Of a stretch of DNA of 64,000 nt, positions 18,103-31,243 are shown in pieces. This DNA comes from Ensifer adhaerens (lineage in GTDB: Bacteria > Pseudomonadota > Alphaproteobacteria > Rhizobiales > Rhizobiaceae), in assembly GCF_020035535.1 (NCBI RefSeq), contig NZ_CP083349.1:2356001-2420000 (forward strand). Direction: 5' to 3'. Position 1 is the stretch's first letter. Each line of letters opens with the position of its first letter. Under the pieces are notes generated by a model. That model worked only from the letters and a program-made list of their open reading frames with translations. It made no database searches and was not told where the DNA came from. Both the position numbers and the translations under genes were made by a program.

Positions 18103-18130
18103 GTCAGGCAGTCACTACAAAAAACGATGA

Positions 18131-18155
18131 CGCCGCGCTCTTTGGGCGCGGCGTT
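18131..18155 (+). terminator. Terminator downstream of the aminopeptidase gene
   Basis: A 9-bp GC-rich stem (18131-18139 with 18147-18155) followed by TTTGCTTTC on the plus strand. It lies between convergent genes and may act for both. Confidence 0.75.
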
Positions 18156-18186
18156 TTGCTTTCCCGATATCGGATGCTGGCGAGCC

Positions 18187-18507
18187 CTACATCACCAAGT
18201 GCCGGACCACCATTACCACGACCCAGCCGATGACGAGCATGCGCAGCGTCGAGAGGTTCAGCCCGAGCGCTATGGCAAAGGCGATGAACATGGCGATCGT
18301 CACGTCGAGCCCGCCATAAACGAAGGCCGGAGCCACCAGCGTCGTCAGGACGGCGGCGGGAACGGCGTTCAGCGCCGCTTCCAGCCGCGGCGGGATCTGC
18401 TTCATCTGGGTGATCAGGATGTAGCCGCCGAAGCGCGTCAGGAAGGTCGCGACGGCCGCCGCGATGATCAGGTAGATGAGATTGAGATGTTGCGGATCCA
18501 TGCTCAA
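18187..18507 (-). CDS. azlD: AzlD-type branched-chain amino acid export subunit
   Basis: A 106-residue very hydrophobic protein with four predicted membrane helices. The family signature TFLTRFGGYILI is in the first helix pair and NAVPAAVLTTLVAPAF follows. AzlD is the small partner of AzlC in a two-subunit exporter of branched-chain amino acids or analogues. Its ATG overlaps the azlC stop by four bases, indicating translational coupling. The substrate is inferred from the family only. Confidence 0.88.
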   Translation of the reverse strand: MSMDPQHLNLIYLIIAAAVATFLTRFGGYILITQMKQIPPRLEAALNAVPAAVLTTLVAPAFVYGGLDVTIAMFIAFAIALGLNLSTLRMLVIGWVVVMVVRHLVM

Positions 18508-19217
18508 GCCTCCTTCTCGACAGCCGGCGCGGCAGCCTGTCCGCTCGGCGGCAGGATGGCGGCAAGCAAGATGCCGGCGAGCGCGCCGATGCTGACATGC
18601 CAGGGCGAGCCGACGAAATGCATGCCGGCAACCGACGCCAACGCCGAGACGGCAACGATCGGCAGGAAGCGGTCGCGCTTGCGGAAGCCCATGACCAGCC
18701 CCATGAAATAGACCGGCAGCAGCACGTCGAGGCCGATCGCCTTGGGATCGCCGATCATCTGCCCGAAGATCGCTCCGACCAGCGTGTTGATGATCCAGGG
18801 GACATAGATGACGAGGCCGAAGCCGAGGTACCAGGCAAAGGTGATTGGCAAGCCACGCTCGCCGCGCTTCTCGGTCTCCGCATATTGCGGATCGACCAGC
18901 AGGAAGAAGGCAAGGAACTTCTGCCCGAAGGTGAAGTGCCGGACATATTTGGCGATCGAGGCCGAATAGAGCACGTGGCGGAAGTTGACGGCAAAGACCG
19001 AGAGCACGACCAGCCAGGGCTGGACGTGATTGCCGAAGAGCTCGATGCCGACCATCTGGCTGGCACCTGCATAGACCGTCGCGCTCATGAACACGGCATC
19101 CGCGATGGTAAAGCCGTTGTCCACCGCAAGCGCGCCGAACAGCGCACCGAAGGGCGACGCCGCCAGCATGATGGGAAAGCCCCCGCGGACCCCTTCCCAG
19201 AATTCATCTTTTTTCAT
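18504..19217 (-). CDS. azlC: AzlC-type branched-chain amino acid export subunit
   Basis: A 237-residue integral membrane protein with about seven or eight helices. Conserved features are GGFPIMLAASPFGALFGALA, the MSATVYAGASQMVGIELFG segment and NFRHVLYSAS. ATG 19217 is chosen because GGAGG lies six bases before it and the sequence from there matches the family N-terminus. The frame continues upstream but that translation is unlike a protein. It is the first gene of an azlC-azlD operon. I see no adjacent AsnC/Lrp or LysR-type regulator, which often accompanies this pair. Confidence 0.9.
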   Translation of the reverse strand: MKKDEFWEGVRGGFPIMLAASPFGALFGALAVDNGFTIADAVFMSATVYAGASQMVGIELFGNHVQPWLVVLSVFAVNFRHVLYSASIAKYVRHFTFGQKFLAFFLLVDPQYAETEKRGERGLPITFAWYLGFGLVIYVPWIINTLVGAIFGQMIGDPKAIGLDVLLPVYFMGLVMGFRKRDRFLPIVAVSALASVAGMHFVGSPWHVSIGALAGILLAAILPPSGQAAAPAVEKEA

Positions 19218-19401
19218 GGAAACCTCCGCCGGCCGAGGCGATGAGGTGCGCCGTGCGGCCGGTGCCGGACTGATAGGCGCTCTCGCCCCCGGCAACAATT
19301 CAAATGCGCTGATACAATGATTGAATTTTATGATGCCTGACGACGGCAGGCTTGAACGAAATGCGCACCGCACGAAAAATGGCCGCGTTTTGCCTATTCA
19401 A

Positions 19402-19427
19402 GGCAGCGGCCCGTGGGGACCGCTGCC
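19402..19427 (-). terminator. Hairpin downstream of panB
   Basis: An 8-bp GC-rich stem (19402-19409 with 19420-19427), 36 bp beyond the panB stop on the minus strand. There is no immediate T-tract, so the terminator role is tentative. Confidence 0.45.
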
Positions 19428-19463
19428 CTTGCTTCGCCTGGGCCTCAGGTCTTCGCCTGGCCC

Positions 19464-20285
19464 TTACTTTTTCGCCTGAAACGTATGTTCGATGCCCGGG
19501 AAGCTGCGCGCCTTTACCTCTGCCGCATAGGCCTCGGCCGCCTTGGAGATCGCCGGGGCGAGCTCGGCGAAGTGCTTGACGAAGCGCGGCTTGAAATCGT
19601 TGAAGAGGCCGAGCATGTCGTCGGAGACGAGGATCTGGCCGTCGCAGGCGGGTGACGCACCGATGCCGATGGTTGGCGAGCGCAGCTCAGCAGTGATGTC
19701 ACGGGCGACCGGCTCGACCGTGCCCTCGATGACAATCGCAAAGGCGCCGGCATCGTCGATCGCCTTGGCGTCGCGGCGAATTTTTGCCACTTCCTTATCA
19801 TTGCGACCAACCGAGCGATAACCGCCTGTCGTGTTGACGAGCTGCGGCATCAGCCCGACATGACCGAGAACCGGAATACCCCGGCTGACGAGAAACTCGA
19901 CCGTCTCGGCCATCTCCGCGCCACCCTCGAGCTTCACCGCGCTGCAGCCGGTTTCCTTGAGGATGCGCGCGGCACTGCGGAACGCCTGTTCCTTCGATTC
20001 CTGATAGGAGCCGAAAGGCATGTCGATGACGACGCAGGCGCGCTCCGAGCCGCGCATGACCGCCTGGCCATGGGCGATCATCATTTCCAGCGTCACGCCG
20101 ACGGTCGTATCCAGCCCGTAGAGCACCATGCCGACGGAATCGCCAACCAGCAGGAAATCGACATGCGGATCGAGCAGCCGGGCGATCGGCGTCGTATAGG
20201 CCGTGAGGCTGACGATCGGGCGTTCGCCCTTCAGCGCTTCGATGTTGGCGGGGCTGAGCCGGCGCTTGGCGGTTTGCACGCTCAT
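19464..20285 (-). CDS. panB: 3-methyl-2-oxobutanoate hydroxymethyltransferase
   Basis: A 273-residue TIM-barrel enzyme that transfers a hydroxymethyl group from 5,10-methylene-THF to alpha-ketoisovalerate, the first committed step of pantothenate (CoA) synthesis. Family motifs are [11 protein letters not shown] (Mg-binding Asp), [23 protein letters not shown] and the catalytic Glu in [10 protein letters not shown]. Start ATG 20285 lies one base after the panC stop; an in-frame ATG at 20303 lies inside panC and is less likely. It is coupled to panC in one operon. Confidence 0.94.
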   Translation of the reverse strand: MSVQTAKRRLSPANIEALKGERPIVSLTAYTTPIARLLDPHVDFLLVGDSVGMVLYGLDTTVGVTLEMMIAHGQAVMRGSERACVVIDMPFGSYQESKEQAFRSAARILKETGCSAVKLEGGAEMAETVEFLVSRGIPVLGHVGLMPQLVNTTGGYRSVGRNDKEVAKIRRDAKAIDDAGAFAIVIEGTVEPVARDITAELRSPTIGIGASPACDGQILVSDDMLGLFNDFKPRFVKHFAELAPAISKAAEAYAAEVKARSFPGIEHTFQAKK

Positions 20286-20286
20286 G

Positions 20287-21162
20287 TCAGGCAACCTTTG
20301 CAAAATGCGCGGATTTCGGGGCGATCACGCGATTGTCGAGCAGTTTGGTCGTGCCGAAGCGCACGAAGAGCAGCAGCAGCACCGGACGGTCGCCGATCGT
20401 TTCGATCGTCTCCAGAGTATCGGGATCGCGCACCGCAACGACCTCGGGCTTCGCCAGCGGCTCGCTCGCGAGGAACTCGGTGACTGCCTTCTCGAGTGCC
20501 GCGACGTCGCTGACGCCGGAGGCAACCAGCCGTTCTGCCTCTTCCAGCGCCTTCGGCACGACCGCCGCGGCGCGGCGCTCTTCGGGCGTCAGGTAAACAT
20601 TGCGCGACGAGCAGGCGAGCCCATCGGCCTCGCGCACCGTCGGCACGCCGATGACCGTCACCGGCTGGGCGAGATCTTCCACCATGCGGCGAATGATCTG
20701 CAATTGCTGGAAATCCTTCTCGCCGAAATAGGCGCGGTCCGGCTGAACGATATTGAAGAGCTTGGTGACCACCGTAGCGACACCGGCGAAATGGCCGGGG
20801 CGGACCGACCCTTCAAGCTCGCTGCCGAGCGTCGGCACGTCGACGACCGTTTCCATCGGCCGCGGATACATGTCGGCAACGCCGGGCGCGAAGAGATAGT
20901 CGACGCTGCCCGCTTCCAGCATCGCCTGGTCGCGGGCGAGATCGCGCGGATATTTGGAGAGGTCTTCGTTTGCGCCGAACTGCAACGGATTGACGAAGAT
21001 GCTGGCGACGACGATGTCGTTTTCCTCGCGGGCGCGGCGCATCAGTTCCATATGGCCGACATGCAGGTAGCCCATGGTCGGCACAAGACCGACCGACTTG
21101 CCTGCGCGGCGATGTTCCGCAAGCGCAAAGCGCAGTTCGGCGATGGTGGTGAAAGTCTTCAT
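20287..21162 (-). CDS. panC: Pantothenate synthetase
   Basis: A 291-residue enzyme of the nucleotidyltransferase superfamily that joins pantoate and beta-alanine using ATP. The HxGH-type motif is in [12 protein letters not shown], the adenylate-binding loop in FGEKDFQQL, and the KMSKS-equivalent in [13 protein letters not shown] 21162 starts the usual [11 protein letters not shown]; the in-frame ATG at 21177 is an alternative. It is first in a two-gene panC-panB operon. No panD (aspartate decarboxylase) is in the window. Confidence 0.94.
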   Translation of the reverse strand: MKTFTTIAELRFALAEHRRAGKSVGLVPTMGYLHVGHMELMRRAREENDIVVASIFVNPLQFGANEDLSKYPRDLARDQAMLEAGSVDYLFAPGVADMYPRPMETVVDVPTLGSELEGSVRPGHFAGVATVVTKLFNIVQPDRAYFGEKDFQQLQIIRRMVEDLAQPVTVIGVPTVREADGLACSSRNVYLTPEERRAAAVVPKALEEAERLVASGVSDVAALEKAVTEFLASEPLAKPEVVAVRDPDTLETIETIGDRPVLLLLFVRFGTTKLLDNRVIAPKSAHFAKVA

Positions 21163-21408
21163 CTCCGGACCCTCCAATCCGCGAACGCCCGACCCGAAGG
21201 GGTAGCGGCGCCCTGCCCCGCGGCAAGCGGCAAGCCTGCTGCGTCAGTGGGCATCTGCACAAATTTCGGCTGCAATCCTCTATCTTGTGCAGCGCAAAAA
21301 AACAATCGGATTGATGACAGCTTCGTGAAGCCGTGCCGCGCTTGACTTCCATCGGCAGCCTGTCACGGTTGGCCCTCGACGCGACTGCAACTCACGCTGG
21401 AGAACGAG

Positions 21409-21708
21409 ATGAAGACCTGCCTGCGCGCCCTTGGGATCCTGCTGCCGGCGCTCGCCATCGCCGGTGCGGCCGAAGCCAAGATTCCGCTCGTCAACGCCAC
21501 CTGCCCCGGCAAAATCGAGGTCCATGCCGATGAAGGCGGGCCGGTCTACATCAACGGCAAGGAAGTCAAGCTCAAGATATTCAACGACAACTACTACGAA
21601 GCGCATGGCGCCGGCGTTACCATCTCCTTGAGCATCAATCCCGATGGATCGCCAAGTGTCTCCTACACCGGCAAAGGCGGTGCCAACGGCGTCTGCACGC
21701 TGAACTAG
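21409..21708 (+). CDS. Small secreted protein of unknown function (99 residues)
   Basis: The first 23 residues form a signal peptide (KTCLRALGILLPALAIAGAAEA). The mature protein starts KIPLVNATCPGKIEVHADEGG and ends with a Cys four residues from the C-terminus (GVCTLN), so a TCPG-Cys disulfide across the chain is plausible. The pattern of short beta strands around VYINGKEVKLKIFNDNYYEAHG suggests a small beta-barrel or beta-sandwich. Function is unknown. The GGAGAACGAG stretch ahead of ATG 21409 fits a ribosome site. It stands alone. Confidence 0.72.
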   Translation: MKTCLRALGILLPALAIAGAAEAKIPLVNATCPGKIEVHADEGGPVYINGKEVKLKIFNDNYYEAHGAGVTISLSINPDGSPSVSYTGKGGANGVCTLN

Positions 21709-21878
21709 GGCGCACGAACCCGACGGCGACCGAGAACGGCTGCGACCCGGATCGAAAATCCGACCGCACCGAAAGCTGCAAAGGATGCAGACCGTCCCGG
21801 CTGTCGGACGTGTTCGCACTTGCGTAAGGCCTTGCCAATGGTGGCTAGCGCGACAAAGCCGATGCGGCTGTCCCGTGA

Positions 21879-22787
21879 TCAGCCCCGCGGCACTGCACAC
21901 AGATCTGTGCGGATCGCATCGAGAACCCATTCTCGAAAGGCTGCGATCTTAGGCAGTGCGGCGTTCGCCTCGGGATAGACGAGATAGTAGGCGAATGCCT
22001 CGATATGCGTTTCTTCGGCCAGCTGGACGAGCCGCCCCGCTTCGATGTCCGGCGCCACCATCGCCGCTGGTAGCAACCCGGCCCCAAGCCCCGCGATCAC
22101 GCCCTGCAACAGAAGGCCGGTGTCATCGAAAGAAGGCCCGAGCGGCAGCGCCGTTTCTGCGAGATTCTGCGCCTGCAGCCAGAGGCTCCACCCTTTCCGG
22201 TCGGCGTCCTGCACCTTCGGCCAGGAGGCCAAATCTGCGGGGCTCGCCGGCAGTCCCAGGCGCTCGACCAATGCCCCTGCGGCGACAGGCACCATCTCGA
22301 CCGCAAGCACATGATCGCTGCGCAGCCCCGGATAGCAGCCATGACCATGGCGGAAGGCGACGTCGATGCCGCTGCGCGAAAAGTCGACCAGCGCATTGCT
22401 GGTGACGATCTGCAGGTCGATCTCCGGATGGGCATCGCGAAACGAAGCCATGCGCGGAACGAGCCATGCGGACGCGAAGAACGACGTGGCGCTGACCGTG
22501 AGCACGCCGCTGTCGGCCGAATTGGCGACACGCTTCGATGCCTCGGTGATCTGACGGAAGGCGTTGCGCACCGGCGGCAGGTAATCTCGCCCCGCATCCG
22601 TCAGGAAGATGCCGCGATTCACCCGAACGAAGAGCCTGACGCCTAGATGCTGTTCCAGCACCTTCAACATCTGGCTGACCGCGCCCGGCGTCACGCACAG
22701 CTCTTCGGCCGCAGCCTTCACCGAGAGGTGGCGGGCCGCAGCCTCGAAGGCGCGCAGTGCGTTCAGGGGTGGCAGCTTTGAATGCAT
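21879..22787 (-). CDS. LysR-family (GcvA-like) transcriptional regulator
   Basis: A 302-residue LysR-type regulator. The winged helix-turn-helix is at about residues 5-65, with the GcvA-subgroup wording LPPLNALRAFEAAARHLSVKAAAEEL split across the first helices, GAVSQMLKVLEQ as recognition helix, and LFVRVNRGIFLTDAG. The effector-binding domain follows (about 92-295). It is divergent from the amidase and transporter genes, the usual layout of a LysR regulator and its target operon, so control of that pair is inferred. A perfect palindrome with T-N11-A form lies three bases before its start codon. Confidence 0.9.
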   Translation of the reverse strand: MHSKLPPLNALRAFEAAARHLSVKAAAEELCVTPGAVSQMLKVLEQHLGVRLFVRVNRGIFLTDAGRDYLPPVRNAFRQITEASKRVANSADSGVLTVSATSFFASAWLVPRMASFRDAHPEIDLQIVTSNALVDFSRSGIDVAFRHGHGCYPGLRSDHVLAVEMVPVAAGALVERLGLPASPADLASWPKVQDADRKGWSLWLQAQNLAETALPLGPSFDDTGLLLQGVIAGLGAGLLPAAMVAPDIEAGRLVQLAEETHIEAFAYYLVYPEANAALPKIAAFREWVLDAIRTDLCAVPRG

Positions 22788-22790
22788 AAT

Positions 22791-22803
22791 TTAGAAATTC
22801 TAA
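22791..22803. promoter_or_regulatory. LysR-type dyad (T-N11-A) in the lysR-amidase intergenic region
   Basis: TTAGAAATTCTAA is a perfect 13-bp palindrome fitting the LysR box T-N11-A with dyad symmetry. It lies next to the lysR start and about 110 bp before the amidase start, where an autoregulatory site could act on both genes. Confidence 0.45.
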
Positions 22804-22914
22804 TCTGAAGTCCGCATTATTTATGGTTTGTACCCTGCCAAAATAACCGGAACATATGGCCTCATGCAACCGGTCGCATCGCAAAGATGTCCGGCAACTG
22901 AGTGAGGGAATATA

Positions 22915-24375
22915 ATGCGAATGTCAGAAAGCAGTCTCGATCCCTCCGCACCGGGAGGATCAACGGCGATGACGGCCGATACCACCGGGCTTGCCTTTCT
23001 CGGCCTGATGGAGGTCGGAGCCATGATCCGCGATCGGGCTGTCACCTCGCGAGAAGTGGTCGAGGCCCAGCTTCGGCGTATTGCAGCACTCGACAAGGAG
23101 CTCAAGAGCTACGTCCTCGTGCTTGAGGCTTCGGCCCGGGCTCAGGCCGATGAGGCTGACAGGGAAATTGCAGAAGGACGGTATCGCGGCCCGCTCCATG
23201 GCGTGCCGATTGCCGTCAAGGATCTGTTCTGGCTGAAGGGCGAACCGACTGCGGCGGGGACCACGGTCCACCGGGCCTTCGTGCCGGACGAAGACGCAAC
23301 GGTGGTGCGGCGTCTGCGCGAAGCCGGCGCGGTGCTGATTGGCAAGACGCAGTTGTCCGAAGGCGCCTATTCCGACCATCACCCCTCGGTGACGCCGCCG
23401 CGAAACCCCTGGAATGGCGATTGCTGGCCGGGCATCTCCTCGAGCGGCTCGGGCGTGGCAACGGCGGCGGGGCTTTGCTACGGCGCGCTAGCCTCCGACA
23501 CCGGCGGCTCCATCCGCTGGCCGTCGGCGGCCAACGGCGTGACCGGCCTGAAGCCCAGTTGGGGTCGCATCAGCCGACACGGCAGCTTCGCCCTCGCCCC
23601 CTCGCTCGATCACGTCGGCGCCATGGCGCGCAGCACCGTCGATGCGGCCGCGCTTCTCGCCGCAATTGCCGGCTCCGACCCGCGCGACCCGACCGCGCTC
23701 CTCGATCCGGTGCCGGATTACTCCGCTTCCGCCGGGATCGGTGGACAAGGGCTCAGGATCGGCATCGACCCGGCCTGGAACGGTGCCGATGTCGATCCGC
23801 AAACACAGGCTGCGCTGGCTGCGGCCCTCGCCGTGTTCGCCGATCTGGGTGCCGAGATCGTCGAAGTCCGGTTTCCCGACGTCACCCGAATTGTCGCAGA
23901 CTGGGTGCCCAATTGTGCGGTCGAGGCAGCTGTTGCCCATGAGGCAAGCTTTGCTGCGCACAGGGATCAATATGGTGCGGTTCTGGCCGGCGTCATCGAA
24001 GCCGGCCAGAACCTCTCCGGAACCGACTACCAGAAGATCCTGCTCAGGCGCGCAGCGTTTCGCGGCGAGGTCGATGCGCTGTTTTCGTCGATCGACCTGC
24101 TGCTGACGCCGGTTCAGCCCTTTGCGCCGCTGACGCTGAAAAAGGTCGCGACGCTCGGCGAGCAACCGGAGTTGATTACCATGCTTCAGCGCTACACCTG
24201 CCCGTTCGACATGAGCGGGCACCCGACGCTCACCTTGCCCGGCGGCTTCAGCGACGCCGGCATGCCGATCGGGCTGCAGCTTGTGGCCGGGCACCTTAAG
24301 GAGGCGACCCTCGTGCGCGGCGGCGCCGCCTTTCAGGCCGCCACATTCTGGCACCACAGACATCCGGGGATCTGA
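22915..24375 (+). CDS. Amidase (amidase signature family)
   Basis: A 486-residue amidase-signature hydrolase. The Ser-cisSer-Lys triad is visible: Lys102 (GVPIAVKDLF), the Ser/Gly-rich loop at 174-180 (ISSSGSG) holding the bridging Ser, and nucleophile Ser199 in DTGGSIRWPSA. Such enzymes hydrolyse carboxamides, ureides or carbamates, and the substrate is not predictable. GAGGGA six bases before ATG 22915 supports the start. The MFS gene starts two bases after the stop, so transporter and amidase probably handle the same compound. It is divergent from the LysR gene. Confidence 0.9.
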   Translation: MRMSESSLDPSAPGGSTAMTADTTGLAFLGLMEVGAMIRDRAVTSREVVEAQLRRIAALDKELKSYVLVLEASARAQADEADREIAEGRYRGPLHGVPIAVKDLFWLKGEPTAAGTTVHRAFVPDEDATVVRRLREAGAVLIGKTQLSEGAYSDHHPSVTPPRNPWNGDCWPGISSSGSGVATAAGLCYGALASDTGGSIRWPSAANGVTGLKPSWGRISRHGSFALAPSLDHVGAMARSTVDAAALLAAIAGSDPRDPTALLDPVPDYSASAGIGGQGLRIGIDPAWNGADVDPQTQAALAAALAVFADLGAEIVEVRFPDVTRIVADWVPNCAVEAAVAHEASFAAHRDQYGAVLAGVIEAGQNLSGTDYQKILLRRAAFRGEVDALFSSIDLLLTPVQPFAPLTLKKVATLGEQPELITMLQRYTCPFDMSGHPTLTLPGGFSDAGMPIGLQLVAGHLKEATLVRGGAAFQAATFWHHRHPGI

Positions 24376-24376
24376 C

Positions 24377-25618
24377 ATGCACCCTCATGCGCGAAACGAC
24401 AGCGTCTTCTATGGCTGGGCGGTGGTCGCTGCCGCCTTCAGCATCACCTTCGTGGGCTTCGGCAGCGCCTATACCTTCAGCGCCTTCGTCGAGCCGCTGC
24501 AGCGCGATCTCGGCGCCTCGCGCGGCTCGGTGGCGCTCGTCTTCTCACTCGCAGGCTTCCTCTATTTCGGGCTCGGCATCGTCTCAGGCCCACTTGCCGA
24601 CCGCTTTGGCGCGCGGCGGCTTGCCATGCTCGGCATGCTCTTCGTCGGCATCGGCCTTGCCCTTGCCAGCCGGGCTCGCAGCATCGTCGAGGTCTACGCC
24701 GCCTACAGCATCGGCATCGGTCTTGGTGTCGGCCTCGCCTATGTGCCGGCGATTGGCACGGTGCAGCGCTGGTTCGTGGCGCGCCGCGGCCTTGCGTCCG
24801 GCCTTGCGGTCAGCGGCATCGGTGTCGGAACCCTGATCATGCCGCCACTCGCCACCTGGCTGATCGCTTCCCTCGGCTGGCGAGACGCCTATCTCGTCCT
24901 CGGCGTGCTCGCAGCCCTGGTCGGCGTCGCAATGTCCGCCCTGATCGTCAACGATCCGCGGGACCGCGGCACCGGCCCCGATGGCACCGCCATAGACACG
25001 CGTGCCACGGCAAAACCCGCCTCGGGAGCGACGGTGGCCGAGGCCGTCCGAACCTCGCAGTTCATCGGCCTTTACGCCGCCTGCCTGCTCGCAGCCTTCG
25101 GCGTCTTCGTCCCCTTCGTGCATCTGGTGCCCTATGCACTCGACCACGGCCTGGATCAGGCTTCCGCAGTCCTCCTGCTCGGCGCCATCGGCATCGGCAG
25201 CACGCTCGGGCGCTTCCTGCTCGGCAGCCTCGCCGACCGCATGGGGCGACAGGTCTTCCTCGTCGCCATGTTTGCCGGCATGGCCGCCTCGCTCTTTATC
25301 TGGGCCTTTGCAGGCAGCTTCTGGCCGCTCGCCATCTTCGCGCTGGTCTTCGGGGTCTTCTACGGCGGCTGGGTCGCCATCCTGCCGGCCGTGGTCATGG
25401 ACTATTTCGGCGGGCGCCATGTCAGCGGCATCATCGGCGCGCTCTACACCAGCGTCGCGATCGGCACGCTCATCGGCCCAAGCGCCGCCGGTTTCGCCTT
25501 CGATTTCAGCCACAGCTATACACTGCCTATCCTCGCGGGAGCCGCAGCCAACATCCTCGCCGCAATCGTCGCGATCGCGACCGTGCGCGCACCGAGACGC
25601 GCGATCGTTGCAAGCTGA
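24377..25618 (+). CDS. MFS transporter (OFA/MCT-like), co-transcribed with amidase
   Basis: A 413-residue major facilitator with 12 predicted membrane helices. The N-terminal FYGWAVVAAAF and VEPLQRDLGASRGSVALVFSL segments and the loop 2-3 motif GPLADRFGARRLAMLG match MFS families for monocarboxylates and related acids; the second-half counterpart is GSLADRMGRQVFL. ATG 24377 is two bases after the amidase stop. Import of the amide, or export of the acid product, is inferred from this coupling. No terminator was recognised after it. Confidence 0.87.
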   Translation: MHPHARNDSVFYGWAVVAAAFSITFVGFGSAYTFSAFVEPLQRDLGASRGSVALVFSLAGFLYFGLGIVSGPLADRFGARRLAMLGMLFVGIGLALASRARSIVEVYAAYSIGIGLGVGLAYVPAIGTVQRWFVARRGLASGLAVSGIGVGTLIMPPLATWLIASLGWRDAYLVLGVLAALVGVAMSALIVNDPRDRGTGPDGTAIDTRATAKPASGATVAEAVRTSQFIGLYAACLLAAFGVFVPFVHLVPYALDHGLDQASAVLLLGAIGIGSTLGRFLLGSLADRMGRQVFLVAMFAGMAASLFIWAFAGSFWPLAIFALVFGVFYGGWVAILPAVVMDYFGGRHVSGIIGALYTSVAIGTLIGPSAAGFAFDFSHSYTLPILAGAAANILAAIVAIATVRAPRRAIVAS

Positions 25619-25925
25619 CCGGAGTTCGCATCCAGAACCACCGGCGAAAAGGCCGACGATCGCATCGGTCTGCAACACATCTCGCCGGCGGCCTTGGTCG
25701 GCTCGTCCTTGAAAACCTGCGGTTGCGCCCCACATCAGCCCGGTTCAAAAAAATCTTTGAGCCGATGTCGGGATCGTCGACCGGCATTCGTCCTTAGGGC
25801 AGTTCCAGGAAAGCCATGAGACGGCTCTCCCCCGGAATTGAGCAATTTCCAGGAATTGGGTTCTTTCACGGATGGCGTGAAATGACCCGAAGCGTAAAAC
25901 ACAAATCCATACCAAGGAGCATTTC
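25619..25925. other. Intergenic region before the VOC gene
   Basis: About 307 bp between co-oriented genes. ACCAAGGAGCA near 25912-25922 is the ribosome-binding region of the next gene. No ORF, clear hairpin or repeat was recognised. Confidence 0.45.
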
Positions 25926-26336
25926 ATGCGCATGATTTTCGTAAACCTGCCGGTCAAGGATCTGAAGGCTTCGCGTGCATTCTTCGCCGCGCTCGGTTTC
26001 ACCTTCAACGAGCAGTTCTCCGACGACACGGCCGCTTGCACCGTGATCTCGGACAATATTTTCGTCATGCTTTTGACCGAGCCGAAGTTCCGCGACTTCA
26101 TCACCGGCGAGATCAGCGATGCCCGCAAGGGCACGGAAGTCATCACCGCCCTTTCAGCCGGCAGTCGCGCCGAATGCGACGAGGTGCTGGCCAAGGCGCT
26201 TGCCGCCGGTGCCAAGCCGTGGAAGCCCGCGCTCGACTACGGCTTCATGTACGGCATCTCCTTCCAGGACCTCGACGGCCACGTCTGGGAATTCATGTGG
26301 ATGGACCAGGAAGCGGCTCAGCAGCAGGCCTCCTGA
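25926..26336 (+). CDS. VOC (glyoxalase/bleomycin-resistance fold) family protein
   Basis: A 136-residue protein with two beta-alpha-beta-beta-beta modules. The N-terminal MIFVNLPVKDLKASRAFFAALGF and C-terminal ISFQDLDGHVWEFMWMD are typical of lactoylglutathione-lyase-like members. The C-terminal Glu of VWEFMW occupies the usual metal-ligand site, but the N-terminal His ligand is replaced (FVNLPVKD), so metal-dependent catalysis is uncertain. AAGGAG before ATG 25926 supports the start, and a strong terminator follows 26 bp after the stop. Confidence 0.85.
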   Translation: MRMIFVNLPVKDLKASRAFFAALGFTFNEQFSDDTAACTVISDNIFVMLLTEPKFRDFITGEISDARKGTEVITALSAGSRAECDEVLAKALAAGAKPWKPALDYGFMYGISFQDLDGHVWEFMWMDQEAAQQQAS

Positions 26337-26362
26337 TATCAAGCAATGCCACCAGTGTTACA

Positions 26363-26391
26363 CCCGCCGCCGAAAGCGGCGGGCATTTTTT
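26363..26391 (+). terminator. Terminator of the VOC gene
   Basis: An 8-bp stem (26363-26370 with 26376-26383), loop CGAAA, then CATTTTTTG on the plus strand. Confidence 0.9.
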
Positions 26392-26540
26392 GTGTGATCG
26401 AATGATCGCAGTGCCGGGCGAAGCATTCCGTCGGTACCCGATTTGAGAAGAAAGCGTCCGGCAAATCCGGTAGATGGGAGCCGACAGAAAGGCCGAGCGA
26501 CGCGCAGCTTCGCTTGCATGCATTGAGAATGAGGAATCCC

Positions 26541-27194
26541 ATGTCCACGAAGGTCGAAGCCAAGCACTGGTCCAAAGTCGAGCTCCTGCACGAGACCGTG
26601 CGTAACTCGAACATCCACGTTCGTGGCACCAACAGCTACTACAGCAACGCCTGGACCGGCTCCTTTGAGGAGAGCGTCGTTCGCTACCTCTATGGCGACG
26701 ACTACAGCCTCGAGGCCTGGGAGCCGCAATGGCCGACCGACCAGTTGCGGATCGGTGACTATGTCGCGATCGGCGCCGAGGCAGTGATTCTCATGGGCGG
26801 CAACCACACCCATCGCACCGATTGGGTGAGCCTCTATCCCTTCCTCGACGTGATCGGCGAAGCCTATATCGGCAAGGGCGACACCATCATCGGCGACGGC
26901 GCCTGGATCGGCATGCGCGCCATGATCATGCCGGGCGTCACCCTTGGTGAAGGCGCCGTCGTCGCATCGGGCGCCATCGTGACGAAGGATGTGGCGCCCT
27001 ATTCCATCGTTGCGGGGAATCCTGCGCGCCCCGTGCGCCAGCGTTTCCCCACAGCCGATGTCGAGACGCTGCTCGCACTCGGCATTTACCGGTGGGAGAA
27101 GTCGAAATTCGATGCGCTGCGTCGCTTCATCTGCGACGACGATATCGCCGCCCTGAAAGCTGCGTCAGAAGCCTACGATACCAAGCGGGCCTGA
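26541..27194 (+). CDS. Xenobiotic (CatB/Vat-type) hexapeptide acetyltransferase
   Basis: A 217-residue acyltransferase of the left-handed beta-helix type. Isoleucine-patch repeats (IGDYVAIGAEAVI, IGEAYIGKGDTIIGDGAWIGMRAMIMPG, LGEGAVVASGAIV) build the helix. His89/His91 in GGNHTHRTDW lie where the catalytic His of the xenobiotic acetyltransferases is found, followed by the VSLYPF segment. The tail VAGNPARPVRQRF is conserved. It is related to chloramphenicol/streptogramin acetyltransferases, but chromosomal homologues often have other roles, so drug resistance is not implied. ATG 26541 has GAGG six bases upstream. Confidence 0.87.
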   Translation: MSTKVEAKHWSKVELLHETVRNSNIHVRGTNSYYSNAWTGSFEESVVRYLYGDDYSLEAWEPQWPTDQLRIGDYVAIGAEAVILMGGNHTHRTDWVSLYPFLDVIGEAYIGKGDTIIGDGAWIGMRAMIMPGVTLGEGAVVASGAIVTKDVAPYSIVAGNPARPVRQRFPTADVETLLALGIYRWEKSKFDALRRFICDDDIAALKAASEAYDTKRA

Positions 27195-27204
27195 CGACAA
27201 CGCG

Positions 27205-31207
<4,003 letters not shown>

Positions 31208-31243
31208 CCGGGGTTAAATCTTCCTTGACGGGCGCTGACGAAA

